NCBI RefSeq assembly: GCF_004366595.1
Contig: NZ_SORE01000027.1
Location: 1-64,000 of the forward strand
DNA length: 64,000 bases
From: Paraburkholderia rhizosphaerae
Lineage (GTDB): Bacteria > Pseudomonadota > Gammaproteobacteria > Burkholderiales > Burkholderiaceae
Reading direction: 5' to 3'
A program made the position numbers and the translations under genes. Position 1 is the stretch's first letter. Each line of letters opens with the position of its first letter. Shown here one piece after another: positions 26,366-34,609 of this stretch. The notes under the pieces were generated by a model. That model saw only the letters and a program-made list of their open reading frames with translations, was not told where the DNA came from and did no database searches.

Positions 26366-28099
26366 TTACGCGGCTTCGCGTTCGATCGCGCGCTCGACGT
26401 ACAGCGTCTGATCGTGGAAAGCTTCGAGCGTCTTGCGATGCGCGACGCTGACGATCGCGGAATCGGTAAGCCGCTCATTGAGCGCGGTGTAGATTGCCGC
26501 TTCGTTCTCCGGATCGAGCGCGCTCGTCGCTTCGTCGAGGAACAGGAAGTCGGGCTTTTGCAACAGCGCACGTGCGGCTGCGACACGTTGTTGTTCGCCG
26601 GGCGACAACGTCCGTTCCCAATGCGCCGATTCGGCGAGACGATCGGCAAGCTCTGGCAGCCGGCAGACCGTGAGCACTTCACGGCACGCGTCGTCGCTAA
26701 ACGCGTCTTCCAGCGACGGGTAGCAGAGCGCCGCCTTCAGCGTACCGATAGGCAAATAGCTGCTCTGTGGAATGAACAGCAGCTTCGCGCCAACCGGAGC
26801 TTCGATCGCGCCTTCGCCGAACGGCCACAGTCCCGCGAGCGCGCGCAGCAGCGTGCTCTTGCCGGCACCCGATGGTCCGCGCACCATCCAGCGCGACTTG
26901 CGGGCAATCCTGAACGAGCCGATCGTCGCGATCGGCTGGCCGTCCGGGCGCTTGAGCACGAGGTCCTGCACGTCGAGTACCGGTGTGTCCGTCATGCGGA
27001 CGTTGATGCCGCCGTGCGCGGTCCCTCCGACCACCGACTCATGCAGATGCTGGTCGCGCATTACGCGGTGAAATTCCCGCAGACGATTGACGGTTGCGCG
27101 CCACTCGGCGAGCGAATCGTAATTGTTGATGAACCACGAGAACGAATCGCTGACGGTGCCGAATGCGCTGGTCAACTGCTGATAGACGCCGAACGAAATA
27201 GCTTTCGAAAAATACTTCGGGGCGGCCGCAATATACGGAAACACGATCGCGAGCTGCGAGTAGCTGATCACGACGATCGATAGGCGCCGCGTGAAACGCA
27301 TCACCAGCCGCCAGTTGTCGCGGATATGGCCGAACACGCCTTGCAGCGATTTCTCTTCCGCCTCTTCGCCTTTATACAGCGCGATCTGATCGGCGTTCTC
27401 ACGAATGCGGATCAACGAGAAACGGAAGTCCGCTTCGACGCGCTGCTGCTGGTAGTTGATCGACACCAGCGGGTGGTTGACCTTGTGCGTGATCCACGAG
27501 CCGATTGCCGCGTAAATCAGCGCGACCCACACCATGTAACCGGGAATCGAGATCTGATGGCCGAACACCGGGAACGCGAGCGCGCCGGACAGATTCCACA
27601 GAATCACGATGAACGAGAACAGGGTGACGGTAGTCGACAGCAGGCCAAGCGACAGGTTCAGCGTGTTGCTCGCGAGACCTTGCAGGTCGGCGGAAACCCG
27701 CTGGTCGGGGTTGTCGGCGAGGCGGTCGCGCTCGATCCGGTAGAACGCGTCGTCGCCGAGCCATGCATTCAGGTACTTGGTCGTGAGCCACTGCCGCCAG
27801 CGAAATTCGAGCATCTGGCGAAAGTACGTGCGGTACGAGCCGAGCAGGATCAACGCGAGCGCGATGACCGTGAACTGCAGCAGTGAATGCTTGAAAACAG
27901 GGTAGTTGTACTGCTGGATCGCGTCGAAGAAGATGCCTTGCCAGCGGTTGAACCACACGTTGGCGGCCACCATCGTCATGTTCATCGCGACGACGATCGC
28001 GAGCAGGCCCCACGCGCGCCATTTGTCCTCAGACACCCAGTAGGGCTTGATGAGACCCCACGCGGTGATGTCCGCGGAGCTGTTCGGGTTTTCGGTCAT
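26366..28099 (-). CDS. SbmA/BacA-type ABC transporter, fused permease-ATPase
   Basis: A 577-residue half-transporter related to E. coli YddA and to the SbmA/BacA peptide importers; such proteins move peptides, bleomycin-like drugs or cobalamin. About residues 25-320 form the membrane domain with WFNRWQGIFFDAIQQYN near the start. The ATPase domain follows with Walker A GPSGAGKSTLLRAL, signature LSPGEQQRVAAARALL and Walker B FLFLDEATSALD, all intact. Bacterial BacA itself lacks this ATPase part. AGAGGA lies 5 bp before the chosen ATG, which rules out the longer frame. It stands alone; substrate and direction of transport are unknown. Confidence 0.88.
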   Translation of the reverse strand: MTENPNSSADITAWGLIKPYWVSEDKWRAWGLLAIVVAMNMTMVAANVWFNRWQGIFFDAIQQYNYPVFKHSLLQFTVIALALILLGSYRTYFRQMLEFRWRQWLTTKYLNAWLGDDAFYRIERDRLADNPDQRVSADLQGLASNTLNLSLGLLSTTVTLFSFIVILWNLSGALAFPVFGHQISIPGYMVWVALIYAAIGSWITHKVNHPLVSINYQQQRVEADFRFSLIRIRENADQIALYKGEEAEEKSLQGVFGHIRDNWRLVMRFTRRLSIVVISYSQLAIVFPYIAAAPKYFSKAISFGVYQQLTSAFGTVSDSFSWFINNYDSLAEWRATVNRLREFHRVMRDQHLHESVVGGTAHGGINVRMTDTPVLDVQDLVLKRPDGQPIATIGSFRIARKSRWMVRGPSGAGKSTLLRALAGLWPFGEGAIEAPVGAKLLFIPQSSYLPIGTLKAALCYPSLEDAFSDDACREVLTVCRLPELADRLAESAHWERTLSPGEQQRVAAARALLQKPDFLFLDEATSALDPENEAAIYTALNERLTDSAIVSVAHRKTLEAFHDQTLYVERAIEREAA

Positions 28100-28469
28100 A
28101 TGCGTCCTCTGAAGCGCGTGCTTTGATGCGGCGTTCTGTAATGCCATTCGACGCGACGCGCGGGGCGACACGACGACGCGTTCGCCGGGGTTCGTCCGAG
28201 GCGCGATTGTCGCGGCGAACGCTTAACCGGAACTTAATTCGTGCGACAGCGGGCATCCGCCGTGCCGGTGGTTCGCCATCGACGATTGGGGATCGGCGAT
28301 GGCCGGATTGGCCACGGCGTCAGACCGCTACGCATACCGACTGCGTGTCGCGCATTATGTCAGAGCCGCTTGTGTGGCTCATATTGAATTTGTCCTGCCG
28401 CGTGTGTGCTTGAGCTTGCATCGCGTACGCCCGTGAAACCCTCGGGTTTTCGCGAAGGGTCTTTTATGT
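28100..28469. other. Intergenic region upstream of the thiamine operon
   Basis: A 370-bp divergent spacer between the ABC exporter and the TPP riboswitch. A weak hairpin ending in CTTTT (ACCCT/AGGGT, about 28437-28465) lies at the right edge. Just past it TCTAAT at 28470-28475 could be the -10 element, putting the transcript start a few bases before the riboswitch. No coding sequence is supported. Confidence 0.4.
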
Positions 28470-28483
28470 TCTAATGACCAGGA

Positions 28484-28578
28484 CGAAACAGGGGTGCTTT
28501 GGCGCGGACATACATCGCGGCGAGGCTGAGAGAGACCCTTCGCACCCGATCCGGGTAATACCGGCGCGGGAAGTTTCG
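28484..28578 (+). ncRNA. Thiamine pyrophosphate (TPP) riboswitch
   Basis: The THI-box consensus is fully recognisable: closing helix P1 CGAAAC (28484-28489) with GTTTCG (28573-28578), then GGGGTGC, the pyrimidine-sensing GGCTGAGA followed by GAGACCCTTCGCACC, and the pyrophosphate-sensing CCGATCCGGGTAATACCGGCG with GGGAAG. It lies 140-230 bp before a short leader ORF and thiO, both of which follow without another promoter that I can see. By analogy, TPP binding should lower expression of thiOSGE. Whether control acts on transcription (GC-rich hairpins at about 28620-28660, no T-run) or translation cannot be told from sequence. Confidence 0.96.
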
Positions 28579-28716
28579 AAGTCTTTCGTTTCCTGCCGGG
28601 CGGCTTTCATCCGAAGGCCAGGGTCCGGCCGGTTCCACCTGCCGCCGCGTCTGCTGCCGCCTCCGCGAGTTTCGTCCTTGTGTACGTGCGTTTTGTTGCC
28701 GTACGGAAAGGATCCG

Positions 28717-28824
28717 ATGACCGCTCATATTTCAGTTTTTTGTCTGGCCTGTCCCCAGTTCGTTCGACGCGCTCGTGGCGGCGCGGTGAGGTTTGCTGCA
28801 TCGCGCAACGGGCGGTTGCTATGA
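28717..28824 (+). CDS. Short leader ORF overlapping the thiO start
   Basis: A 35-codon frame starts at an ATG preceded by AAAGGA at 4 bp spacing, a better site than the one before thiO. It ends with TGA sharing ATGA with the thiO start codon. The predicted peptide begins MTAHISVFCLACPQF and ends ASRNGRLL, with no recognised domain. The arrangement suggests that ribosomes reach thiO by termination-reinitiation, which would let the riboswitch control thiO through this leader. The peptide itself may have no function. It could also be chance, as GC-rich DNA often stays open. Confidence 0.5.
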   Translation: MTAHISVFCLACPQFVRRARGGAVRFAASRNGRLL

Positions 28825-29996
28825 GCGCGCCTGCGAGTTCCGCGGTGCGGACCGGCTCGCAGCCCGATTTCGCCGTGATCGGCGGCGGGCTGTGCGGACG
28901 GCTTGTCGCGTGGCGGTTGGCCGGCGCAGGGTGCAGCGTCGCCCTGTACGAGCGCGGCGACGCGGCCGGCACACAGTCGGCCGCGTGGGTCGCCGCCGCG
29001 ATGCTCGCGCCGCTTGCCGAAGCGGCCAGCGCGGAATTGCTGATCACCCGGCTCGGCGCGGCTTCGCTCGATATCTGGCCGCGCATCATTGCCGAACTGC
29101 CCGAGCCGGTGTTCTTCCAGCGCAACGGCACGCTCGTCGTCTGGCATCACAGCGACCGCAGCGAGGCGCCGCTGTTCGAGCGGCGGCTGCGCGCGAATGC
29201 GCCGGCGGAACTGCTCGACGGTGGCCTGCTTGCGTTGTCCGGTGTGCAGATCAATGCCGCTGAGCCCGCGCTCGGCGGGCGCTTCGCGCAAGGTTGGCTG
29301 CTGCCGCATGAAGGGCAGCTCGACAACCGGCAGGTGCTGGCGGCATTGGCCGCGGGTCTCTCCGAGCGCGGCGTACAGACGCACTGGAACACGCCGGTCG
29401 ATGACCGCGCGCTGCCAGCGGCGCGCGTCACGATCGATTGCCGCGGCCTTGGCGCGAAGCCGGCGTTGCCGACGCTGCGCGGCATCCGCGGCGAGGTCGC
29501 GCGCGTGCACGCGCCGGGCATCGGGCTTGCGCGTCCGGTGCGGCTGCTGCATCCGCGCTATCCGCTTTACGTCGCGCCGAAGCAGAACGACCTGTATGTG
29601 ATCGGCGCGACTGAAGTGGAAGGTGAAGATATGTCGCCAGTCAGCGTGCGCTCTGCGCTCGAACTATTGAGTGCCGCGTTTTCGGTGCATCCCGGTTTCG
29701 GCGAAGCGCGCATCCTGGAGTTGAATTCGCAGTGCCGGCCGACGTTGCCTGACCATCGTCCGGCGCTCGTCTGGGACGGTGGAAAGACGCTGCGCGTGAA
29801 TGGCCTGTACCGGCACGGCTACATGATCGCGCCGGAAGTCGCCGACGAAGCGGTGCGCTTTGCGCTCGCGCTCGCTGACGGCAAGCTCGCCGACGCCGAT
29901 GCATTTGCCGACTGGCGGGACCACGCGCGCTGGAACGAGCTGTTCCATCCCGATCAACGGAGCCCGCGTGATGCCGACACGCGCGAGCCCGCTTGA
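28821..29996 (+). CDS. thiO: Glycine oxidase ThiO, FAD-dependent
   Basis: ThiO oxidises glycine to iminoglycine, the precursor that ThiG uses to build the thiazole of thiamine. The 391-residue protein starts with a Rossmann FAD motif, FAVIGGGLCGRLVAWRLAGAG, followed by AAWVAAAMLAPLAEAA, a segment typical of ThiO. Near the C-terminus GLYRHGYMIAPEVADEAV matches the family's FAD and substrate region. The start is the ATG overlapping the leader ORF; the longer upstream reading adds an unrelated basic segment. It leads thiS, thiG and thiE under the TPP riboswitch. Confidence 0.9.
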   Translation: MSAPASSAVRTGSQPDFAVIGGGLCGRLVAWRLAGAGCSVALYERGDAAGTQSAAWVAAAMLAPLAEAASAELLITRLGAASLDIWPRIIAELPEPVFFQRNGTLVVWHHSDRSEAPLFERRLRANAPAELLDGGLLALSGVQINAAEPALGGRFAQGWLLPHEGQLDNRQVLAALAAGLSERGVQTHWNTPVDDRALPAARVTIDCRGLGAKPALPTLRGIRGEVARVHAPGIGLARPVRLLHPRYPLYVAPKQNDLYVIGATEVEGEDMSPVSVRSALELLSAAFSVHPGFGEARILELNSQCRPTLPDHRPALVWDGGKTLRVNGLYRHGYMIAPEVADEAVRFALALADGKLADADAFADWRDHARWNELFHPDQRSPRDADTREPA

Positions 29997-30069
29997 GCTT
30001 GCGTGAGCCGGCCAGCAGCACGACGACACCGACAACCTCGATTCGAACATCGCTTCGCGAACAACGTAG

Positions 30070-30279
30070 ATGCAAACCATCATGGATATTCAAGTCAACC
30101 AGAAGCCGCTGACCTTGCCCGAGGGCGCGACGGTTGCCGACGCGCTCGCCGCGTTTGGCGCCCGGCCGCCGTTCGCGGTTGCGCTGAATGGCGATTTCGT
30201 CGCGCGTGCGCAGCATGCGGCGCGCCCGCTAAGCACGGGCGACCGGCTCGATGTCGTGCAGCCGGTCGCGGGCGGCTAG
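30070..30279 (+). CDS. thiS: Sulfur carrier protein ThiS
   Basis: A small ubiquitin-fold protein that carries sulfur as a C-terminal thiocarboxylate for thiazole synthesis by ThiG. It has 69 residues from this ATG, or 65 from the ATG four codons later (MDIQVNQKPL), which is nearer the usual family length. The C-terminus ends in GG, the site of adenylation by ThiF and thiocarboxylation. VALNGDFVAR is the conserved central strand. It lies 73 bp after thiO and 85 bp before thiG. No thiF is in the window. Confidence 0.95.
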   Translation: MQTIMDIQVNQKPLTLPEGATVADALAAFGARPPFAVALNGDFVARAQHAARPLSTGDRLDVVQPVAGG

Positions 30280-30364
30280 CGTGCCACAGAGTGACTACGC
30301 CGTGCCGCATCCCAACACAGACAGCACAAAGACCCAGGCAACTGCCACAGGCAAGGACTGACCG

Positions 30365-31189
30365 ATGACTTCCACTCAATCCGCGCCCGCCGACGCGCTC
30401 ACGCTATACGGCGAGACTTTCGCGAGCCGCGTGCTGCTTGGCACGTCGCGCTATCCGTCGCTGCAATCGCTGTCCGATTCGATCGCGGCCGCGCAGCCTG
30501 GCATGGTCACGGTCGCACTGCGCCGGCAGATGAACGAAGGCAGCGCGCAAGCGGGCTTTTTCGATCTGCTGAAGCGTCACGCGGTGCCGCTGCTGCCGAA
30601 CACGGCCGGCTGCCAGACGATCGCTGAAGTGATCACCACCGCGCAGATGGCGCGCGAGGTGTTCGAAACCGACTGGATCAAGCTCGAGCTGATCGGTGAC
30701 GACTACACGCTGCAACCCGATCCGGTCGGCCTGATCGAAGCCGCTGCAAAGCTCGTGAAGGACGGCTTCAAGGTGCTGCCGTATTGCACTGAAGACCTGG
30801 TGATCGGACGGCGTCTGCTCGACGCCGGTTGCGAAGCGCTGATGCCGTGGGGTGCGCCGATTGGCACCGGCAAGGGCGTGGTCAATCCGTACGGGTTGCG
30901 CGTGTTGCGCGAACGGCTGCCCGACGTGCCGCTGATCGTCGACGCCGGGCTCGGCGTGCCGTCCCACGCAAGTCAGGTGATGGAGTGGGGCTTCGACGGC
31001 GTGCTGCTGAACACGGCGGTGTCGCAGGCGACTCATCCGGAGACGATGGCGCGCGCGTTCGCGCTCGGCGTCGAAGCCGGCCGTACCGCGTTTCTCGCTG
31101 GGCCGATGGCCGAACGCGAAGCCGCGCACGCGAGCACGCCGGTGGTCGGCATGCCGTTCTGGCATCAGGATGGGAGCGCCGCGGCATGA
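30365..31189 (+). CDS. thiG: Thiazole synthase ThiG
   Basis: ThiG condenses deoxyxylulose 5-phosphate, iminoglycine and ThiS thiocarboxylate into the thiazole phosphate. The 274-residue TIM-barrel protein shows LLGTSRYPS near the N-terminus, LLPNTAGCQTIAEV, IKLELIGDD (with the Schiff-base lysine at WIKLE) and the phosphate-binding AGLGVPSHASQVMEWGFDGVLLNTAV. The N-terminal 15 residues are extra relative to the core. The stop codon overlaps the thiE start (ATGA), so the two are translationally coupled. Confidence 0.97.
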   Translation: MTSTQSAPADALTLYGETFASRVLLGTSRYPSLQSLSDSIAAAQPGMVTVALRRQMNEGSAQAGFFDLLKRHAVPLLPNTAGCQTIAEVITTAQMAREVFETDWIKLELIGDDYTLQPDPVGLIEAAAKLVKDGFKVLPYCTEDLVIGRRLLDAGCEALMPWGAPIGTGKGVVNPYGLRVLRERLPDVPLIVDAGLGVPSHASQVMEWGFDGVLLNTAVSQATHPETMARAFALGVEAGRTAFLAGPMAEREAAHASTPVVGMPFWHQDGSAAA

Positions 31190-32298
31190 CTCAGACGCTG
31201 AAGCTCGCGGGCCGCGACCTGTTCTGGCCGCCCGCCGACGAACTCACCGAAGCCACTGAACGGATTCGCGCACGCCTTGGCGACTGGCCGCCGACGCTTG
31301 CTCCGTGGCGTCTCTGCCTGACTCCGCCGGAGCAACCGAACGGCGGCGATCTGATCGTGGTCGCGGACGAACAGCATCATGGCGAGAACATTGCGCGCTG
31401 GATTGTGCAGGGCGCCGGCGTGATCGAAGCGGGCACGGGCGGCGCGACGTTGCATCTGGGCGGCGAGCGCTACCGGCTCGAAGGTCAGCTGGCGGAAGAC
31501 TGGATCGCGGCGCTGGCCGCGTTTCTCGATTGTGGCTTTGCTCCGCACGATGCACTGGTGCTGGCACTCGCGTGGCGCGACGGCGACGAAAAGCGTGCGG
31601 CCGATGCGTGGCCGTCCGATTTCGCGCGTTTTCCGCGCGTCGTCGGCTTGCCGGCTGCGCCTGCGCAACCGTTCGCGCCGTGTCCGCACGACCTGGGTCT
31701 GTATCCGGTGCTGCCGACCGCAGAATGGGTCGAACGGGTCGCCGCTTTCGGCGTGAAGACAATCCAGCTGCGCCGCAAGACGGCTGGGCCCGGCGAACTG
31801 CTGCGCGAGATCGAGCGGTCGGTTGCGGCGGGGCGCGCGCACGACGCCCGCGTGTTCATCAACGATCACTGGCGGGATGCCATCGACGCGGGTGCGTACG
31901 GTGTCCACCTCGGCCAGGAAGACGTGCACACCGCCGATCTGCACGCGGTCGCGGCGGCCGGCCTGCGGCTCGGTCTGTCGACGCACGGCTACTACGAAAT
32001 GCTGACCGCGCTGCATTTCCGGCCCAGCTACATCGCGCTTGGCGCGGTCTTCGCGACTACCACGAAGGTGATGCCGACCGCGCCGCAAGGCCTCGCACGA
32101 CTCGAGCGCTATGTGCGGCTGCTCGACGGCGTGGTGCCTTTGGTCGCGATCGGCGGTATCAGCGCCGACGTGCTGCCTGACGTGCTTGCAACGGGCGCGC
32201 GCTGCGCGGCGCTGGTGCGTGCGGTGACGGAAGCCGCCGATCCCGCGGCGGCCGTCGCGTCCCTTCAAAAAGCTTTCGATAAGAATTTGTCAGATTAA
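31186..32298 (+). CDS. thiE: Thiamine-phosphate synthase ThiE with N-terminal extension
   Basis: ThiE joins thiazole phosphate and HMP pyrophosphate to thiamine phosphate. The catalytic domain begins near residue 165 (LGLYPVLPTAEWVERV) and contains KTIQLRRK, FINDHWRDAIDAGAYGVHLGQED and IALGAVFATTTKVMPTAP, all family hallmarks. The whole product is 370 residues, against about 210 for a plain ThiE. The first 155 or so residues form an unassigned domain; its second half (DALVLALAWRDG to FPRVVGLP) faintly recalls linker regions of ThiD-ThiE type proteins, but no kinase motif is visible. Stop-start overlap with thiG supports this start. Confidence 0.92.
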   Translation: MTQTLKLAGRDLFWPPADELTEATERIRARLGDWPPTLAPWRLCLTPPEQPNGGDLIVVADEQHHGENIARWIVQGAGVIEAGTGGATLHLGGERYRLEGQLAEDWIAALAAFLDCGFAPHDALVLALAWRDGDEKRAADAWPSDFARFPRVVGLPAAPAQPFAPCPHDLGLYPVLPTAEWVERVAAFGVKTIQLRRKTAGPGELLREIERSVAAGRAHDARVFINDHWRDAIDAGAYGVHLGQEDVHTADLHAVAAAGLRLGLSTHGYYEMLTALHFRPSYIALGAVFATTTKVMPTAPQGLARLERYVRLLDGVVPLVAIGGISADVLPDVLATGARCAALVRAVTEAADPAAAVASLQKAFDKNLSD

Positions 32299-32342
32299 GT
32301 AAGGGGACGGAACGCATCGCGGCAGCAAACTCACGATGGCCC

Positions 32343-32348
32343 TATAAT
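32343..32348 (+). promoter_or_regulatory. Candidate -10 element of the mla operon
   Basis: A perfect TATAAT lies 29 bp before the TTG start of mlaF, in the 78-bp gap behind thiE. No good -35 hexamer stands 16-18 bp upstream, so an activator or an extended contact would be needed. Confidence 0.4.
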
Positions 32349-32376
32349 TCGCCTTCCGTGTAAAGGACTGTCAGAG

Positions 32377-33216
32377 TTGCCTTCTTCTTCCGAGACCCTC
32401 CTAGAGCTACGCGACGTCGACTTCGGCTACAACAACGATCGGCTCGTTCTATCGAACCTGAACCTGCGCTTTGGGCGCGGCCAGGTCGTGGCGGTCATGG
32501 GCGGCTCCGGATGTGGCAAAACCACGGTGCTGCGGCTGATCGGCGGCCTCGAGCGCGCGCGGCGCGGCCAGGTGCTGTTTCATGGCGAGGACATCGGCGC
32601 GCAGACGCGCGATGGCCTGTACGCGCTGCGTCGCCGGATGGGCATGCTGTTCCAGTTCGGCGCGCTCTTCACCGACATGTCGGTGTTCGAGAATGTCGCA
32701 TTTGCGCTACGCGAGCACACCGATCTCCCCGAAGAACTGATCCGCGACCTGGTGCTGATGAAGCTCAACGCAGTCGGGTTGCGCGGCGCGCGCGATCTCG
32801 CGCCGTCGCAGATTTCCGGCGGCATGGCGCGGCGCGTGGCGCTCGCGCGCGCGATTGCGCTCGATCCCGAATTGATGATGTACGACGAGCCGTTCGCCGG
32901 CCTCGACCCGATTTCGCTCGGCATCACCGCGAACCTGATCCGCGCGCTGAACAGTGCGCTCAACGCCACGTCGATACTCGTCACGCACGACGTGCCCGAA
33001 TCGTTCGCAATCGCCGACTACGTGTACTTTCTCGCGAACGGCGGCGTGCACGCGCAGGGCACGCCGGATGAACTGCGCGCATCGTCCGACCCGACCGTGC
33101 GGCAATTTATCGACGGCGCGCCGGACGGTCCTTTCAAGTTTCACTACTCGGGCGGCGCGTCGCTCGCGGCGGATTTCGGCCTCAGTGCGGACGTCAACGC
33201 GGGAGGCCGGTCATGA
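32377..33216 (+). CDS. mlaF: Phospholipid transport ATPase MlaF
   Basis: MlaF is the cytosolic ATPase of the Mla complex, which moves phospholipids between the inner membrane and the periplasmic carrier MlaC. The 279-residue protein has Walker A GGSGCGKTTVLRLIGG, the signature QISGGMARRVALARAIA and Walker B LMMYDEPFAGLDP followed by a VTHDV switch histidine. It starts at TTG; AAAGGA lies 8 bp upstream. Its end overlaps mlaE by ATGA. It is first of six tightly spaced genes, mlaF-E-D-A-C-B. Confidence 0.95.
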   Translation: MPSSSETLLELRDVDFGYNNDRLVLSNLNLRFGRGQVVAVMGGSGCGKTTVLRLIGGLERARRGQVLFHGEDIGAQTRDGLYALRRRMGMLFQFGALFTDMSVFENVAFALREHTDLPEELIRDLVLMKLNAVGLRGARDLAPSQISGGMARRVALARAIALDPELMMYDEPFAGLDPISLGITANLIRALNSALNATSILVTHDVPESFAIADYVYFLANGGVHAQGTPDELRASSDPTVRQFIDGAPDGPFKFHYSGGASLAADFGLSADVNAGGRS

Positions 33217-33980
33217 TTTCGTCAATCGGACGATCCGTTCTCGACGGCCTCGGCACCGCCGGCTACGCCGCGCGCCTGTTCGTGCGACTGGTGCTCGAAT
33301 TTTTTCCGCTGCTGCGCCGTCCACGGCTTGTCACAAAGCAGATTCATTTTGTCGGTAATTACTCGCTCGTGATCATCGCGGTGTCGGGGCTGTTTGTCGG
33401 TTTCGTGCTGGGCCTGCAGGGCTACTACACGCTGAACCGCTATGGCTCCGAACAGGCGCTCGGCCTGCTCGTCGCGCTGTCGCTCGTGCGCGAACTCGGG
33501 CCGGTCGTCACGGCGCTGCTGTTCGCCGGGCGCGCGGGCACGTCGCTCACCGCCGAAATCGGCCTGATGAAGGCCGGCGAGCAGCTGACCGCGATGGAGA
33601 TGATGGCGGTCGACCCGGTGAAGGTGGTCGTCGCGCCGCGTATGTGGGCCGGCATTGTCGCGATGCCGATCCTGGCCGCGATCTTCAGCGCGGTGGGCAT
33701 CGTCGGCGGATATGTGGTGGGTGTGCTGCTGATCGGCGTCGATTCCGGCGCGTTCTGGTCGCAGATGCAAGGTGGCGTCGATGTCTGGCGCGACGTCGGC
33801 AACGGCGTGATCAAGAGCATTGTGTTCGGTTTTGCGGTGACGTTCATCGCGCTTTTCCAGGGCTACGAAGCGAAGGCGACACCCGAAGGCGTGTCGCGTG
33901 CGACGACGAAGACAGTCGTCTATGCATCGCTTGCAGTACTCGGCCTCGATTTCCTGCTGACCGCACTGATGTTCAGCTAA
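33213..33980 (+). CDS. mlaE: Phospholipid transport permease MlaE
   Basis: The inner-membrane permease of the Mla complex. The 255-residue product has about five hydrophobic segments, the motif GPVVTALLFAGRAGTSLTAEIGLMKAGEQLTAMEMM that contacts the ATPase (cytosolic coupling region), and ALFQGYEAKATPEGVSRATT near the C-terminus, both standard MlaE/YrbE features. It is coupled to mlaF by a 4-bp overlap and followed by mlaD after about 80 bp. Confidence 0.96.
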   Translation: MISSIGRSVLDGLGTAGYAARLFVRLVLEFFPLLRRPRLVTKQIHFVGNYSLVIIAVSGLFVGFVLGLQGYYTLNRYGSEQALGLLVALSLVRELGPVVTALLFAGRAGTSLTAEIGLMKAGEQLTAMEMMAVDPVKVVVAPRMWAGIVAMPILAAIFSAVGIVGGYVVGVLLIGVDSGAFWSQMQGGVDVWRDVGNGVIKSIVFGFAVTFIALFQGYEAKATPEGVSRATTKTVVYASLAVLGLDFLLTALMFS

Positions 33981-34061
33981 GTCCCGCGAGGGTGCGCCGC
34001 AAGGCGGCGCGGGGCGCGCGCGCCCTGCGCTGCGCGTTGGCGCGTGATGATTTACTTTGGG

Positions 34062-34598
34062 ATGACGATGAAAAAAACTGCTCTCGACTTCTGGGTCGGC
34101 CTGTTCGTGGTGCTGGGCTTTATTGCGCTGCTGTTCCTTGCGCTGAAGGCCGGCAATATGAGCTCGCTGTCGTTTCAGGCGACCTACCCGGTCAAGCTGA
34201 AGTTCGACAATATCGGCGGCCTCAAGCCGCGCGCGCCGGTGAAAAGCGCCGGCGTGACGGTTGGCCGTGTCGGGTCGATCGGCTTCGACAGCAACACGTA
34301 CCAGGCGGTCGTGACGATCGATATCGACAAGCAGTACCAGTTTCCGAAGGACAGCTCCGCGAAGATCCTCACGTCGGGGCTACTGGGTGAGCAATACATC
34401 GGGCTCGAGCCGGGCGGCGATACGGAAATGCTGAAGGCCGGCGACACGATTGCGATGACGCAGTCGGCGATCGTGCTCGAGAACCTGATTGGACAGTTCC
34501 TGTATAGCAAGGCCGCCGATGCCGGCGCAGCGAAGCCGGGGTCGCCCCCCGCTCCGGCTGCGGCGCCGGCTCAACCCGCTTCGGGCGCGGCACAATAA
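34062..34598 (+). CDS. mlaD: MCE-domain substrate-binding protein MlaD
   Basis: MlaD is anchored in the inner membrane and forms a hexameric ring that passes phospholipids across the periplasm. One membrane helix near residues 8-29 (DFWVGLFVVLGFIALLFLAL) is followed by a single MCE domain with FDNIGGLKPRAPVKSAGVTVG and TSGLLGEQYIGLEPGG. The C-terminus (about 30 residues) is an Ala/Pro-rich tail. Three in-frame ATGs (34044, 34062, 34068) compete; MTMKKTALDF is preferred as giving a short cytosolic lead, but this is not certain. The stop codon overlaps the ribosome binding site of mlaA. Confidence 0.94.
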   Translation: MTMKKTALDFWVGLFVVLGFIALLFLALKAGNMSSLSFQATYPVKLKFDNIGGLKPRAPVKSAGVTVGRVGSIGFDSNTYQAVVTIDIDKQYQFPKDSSAKILTSGLLGEQYIGLEPGGDTEMLKAGDTIAMTQSAIVLENLIGQFLYSKAADAGAAKPGSPPAPAAAPAQPASGAAQ

Positions 34599-34609
34599 GG
34601 AGAAAAGGA

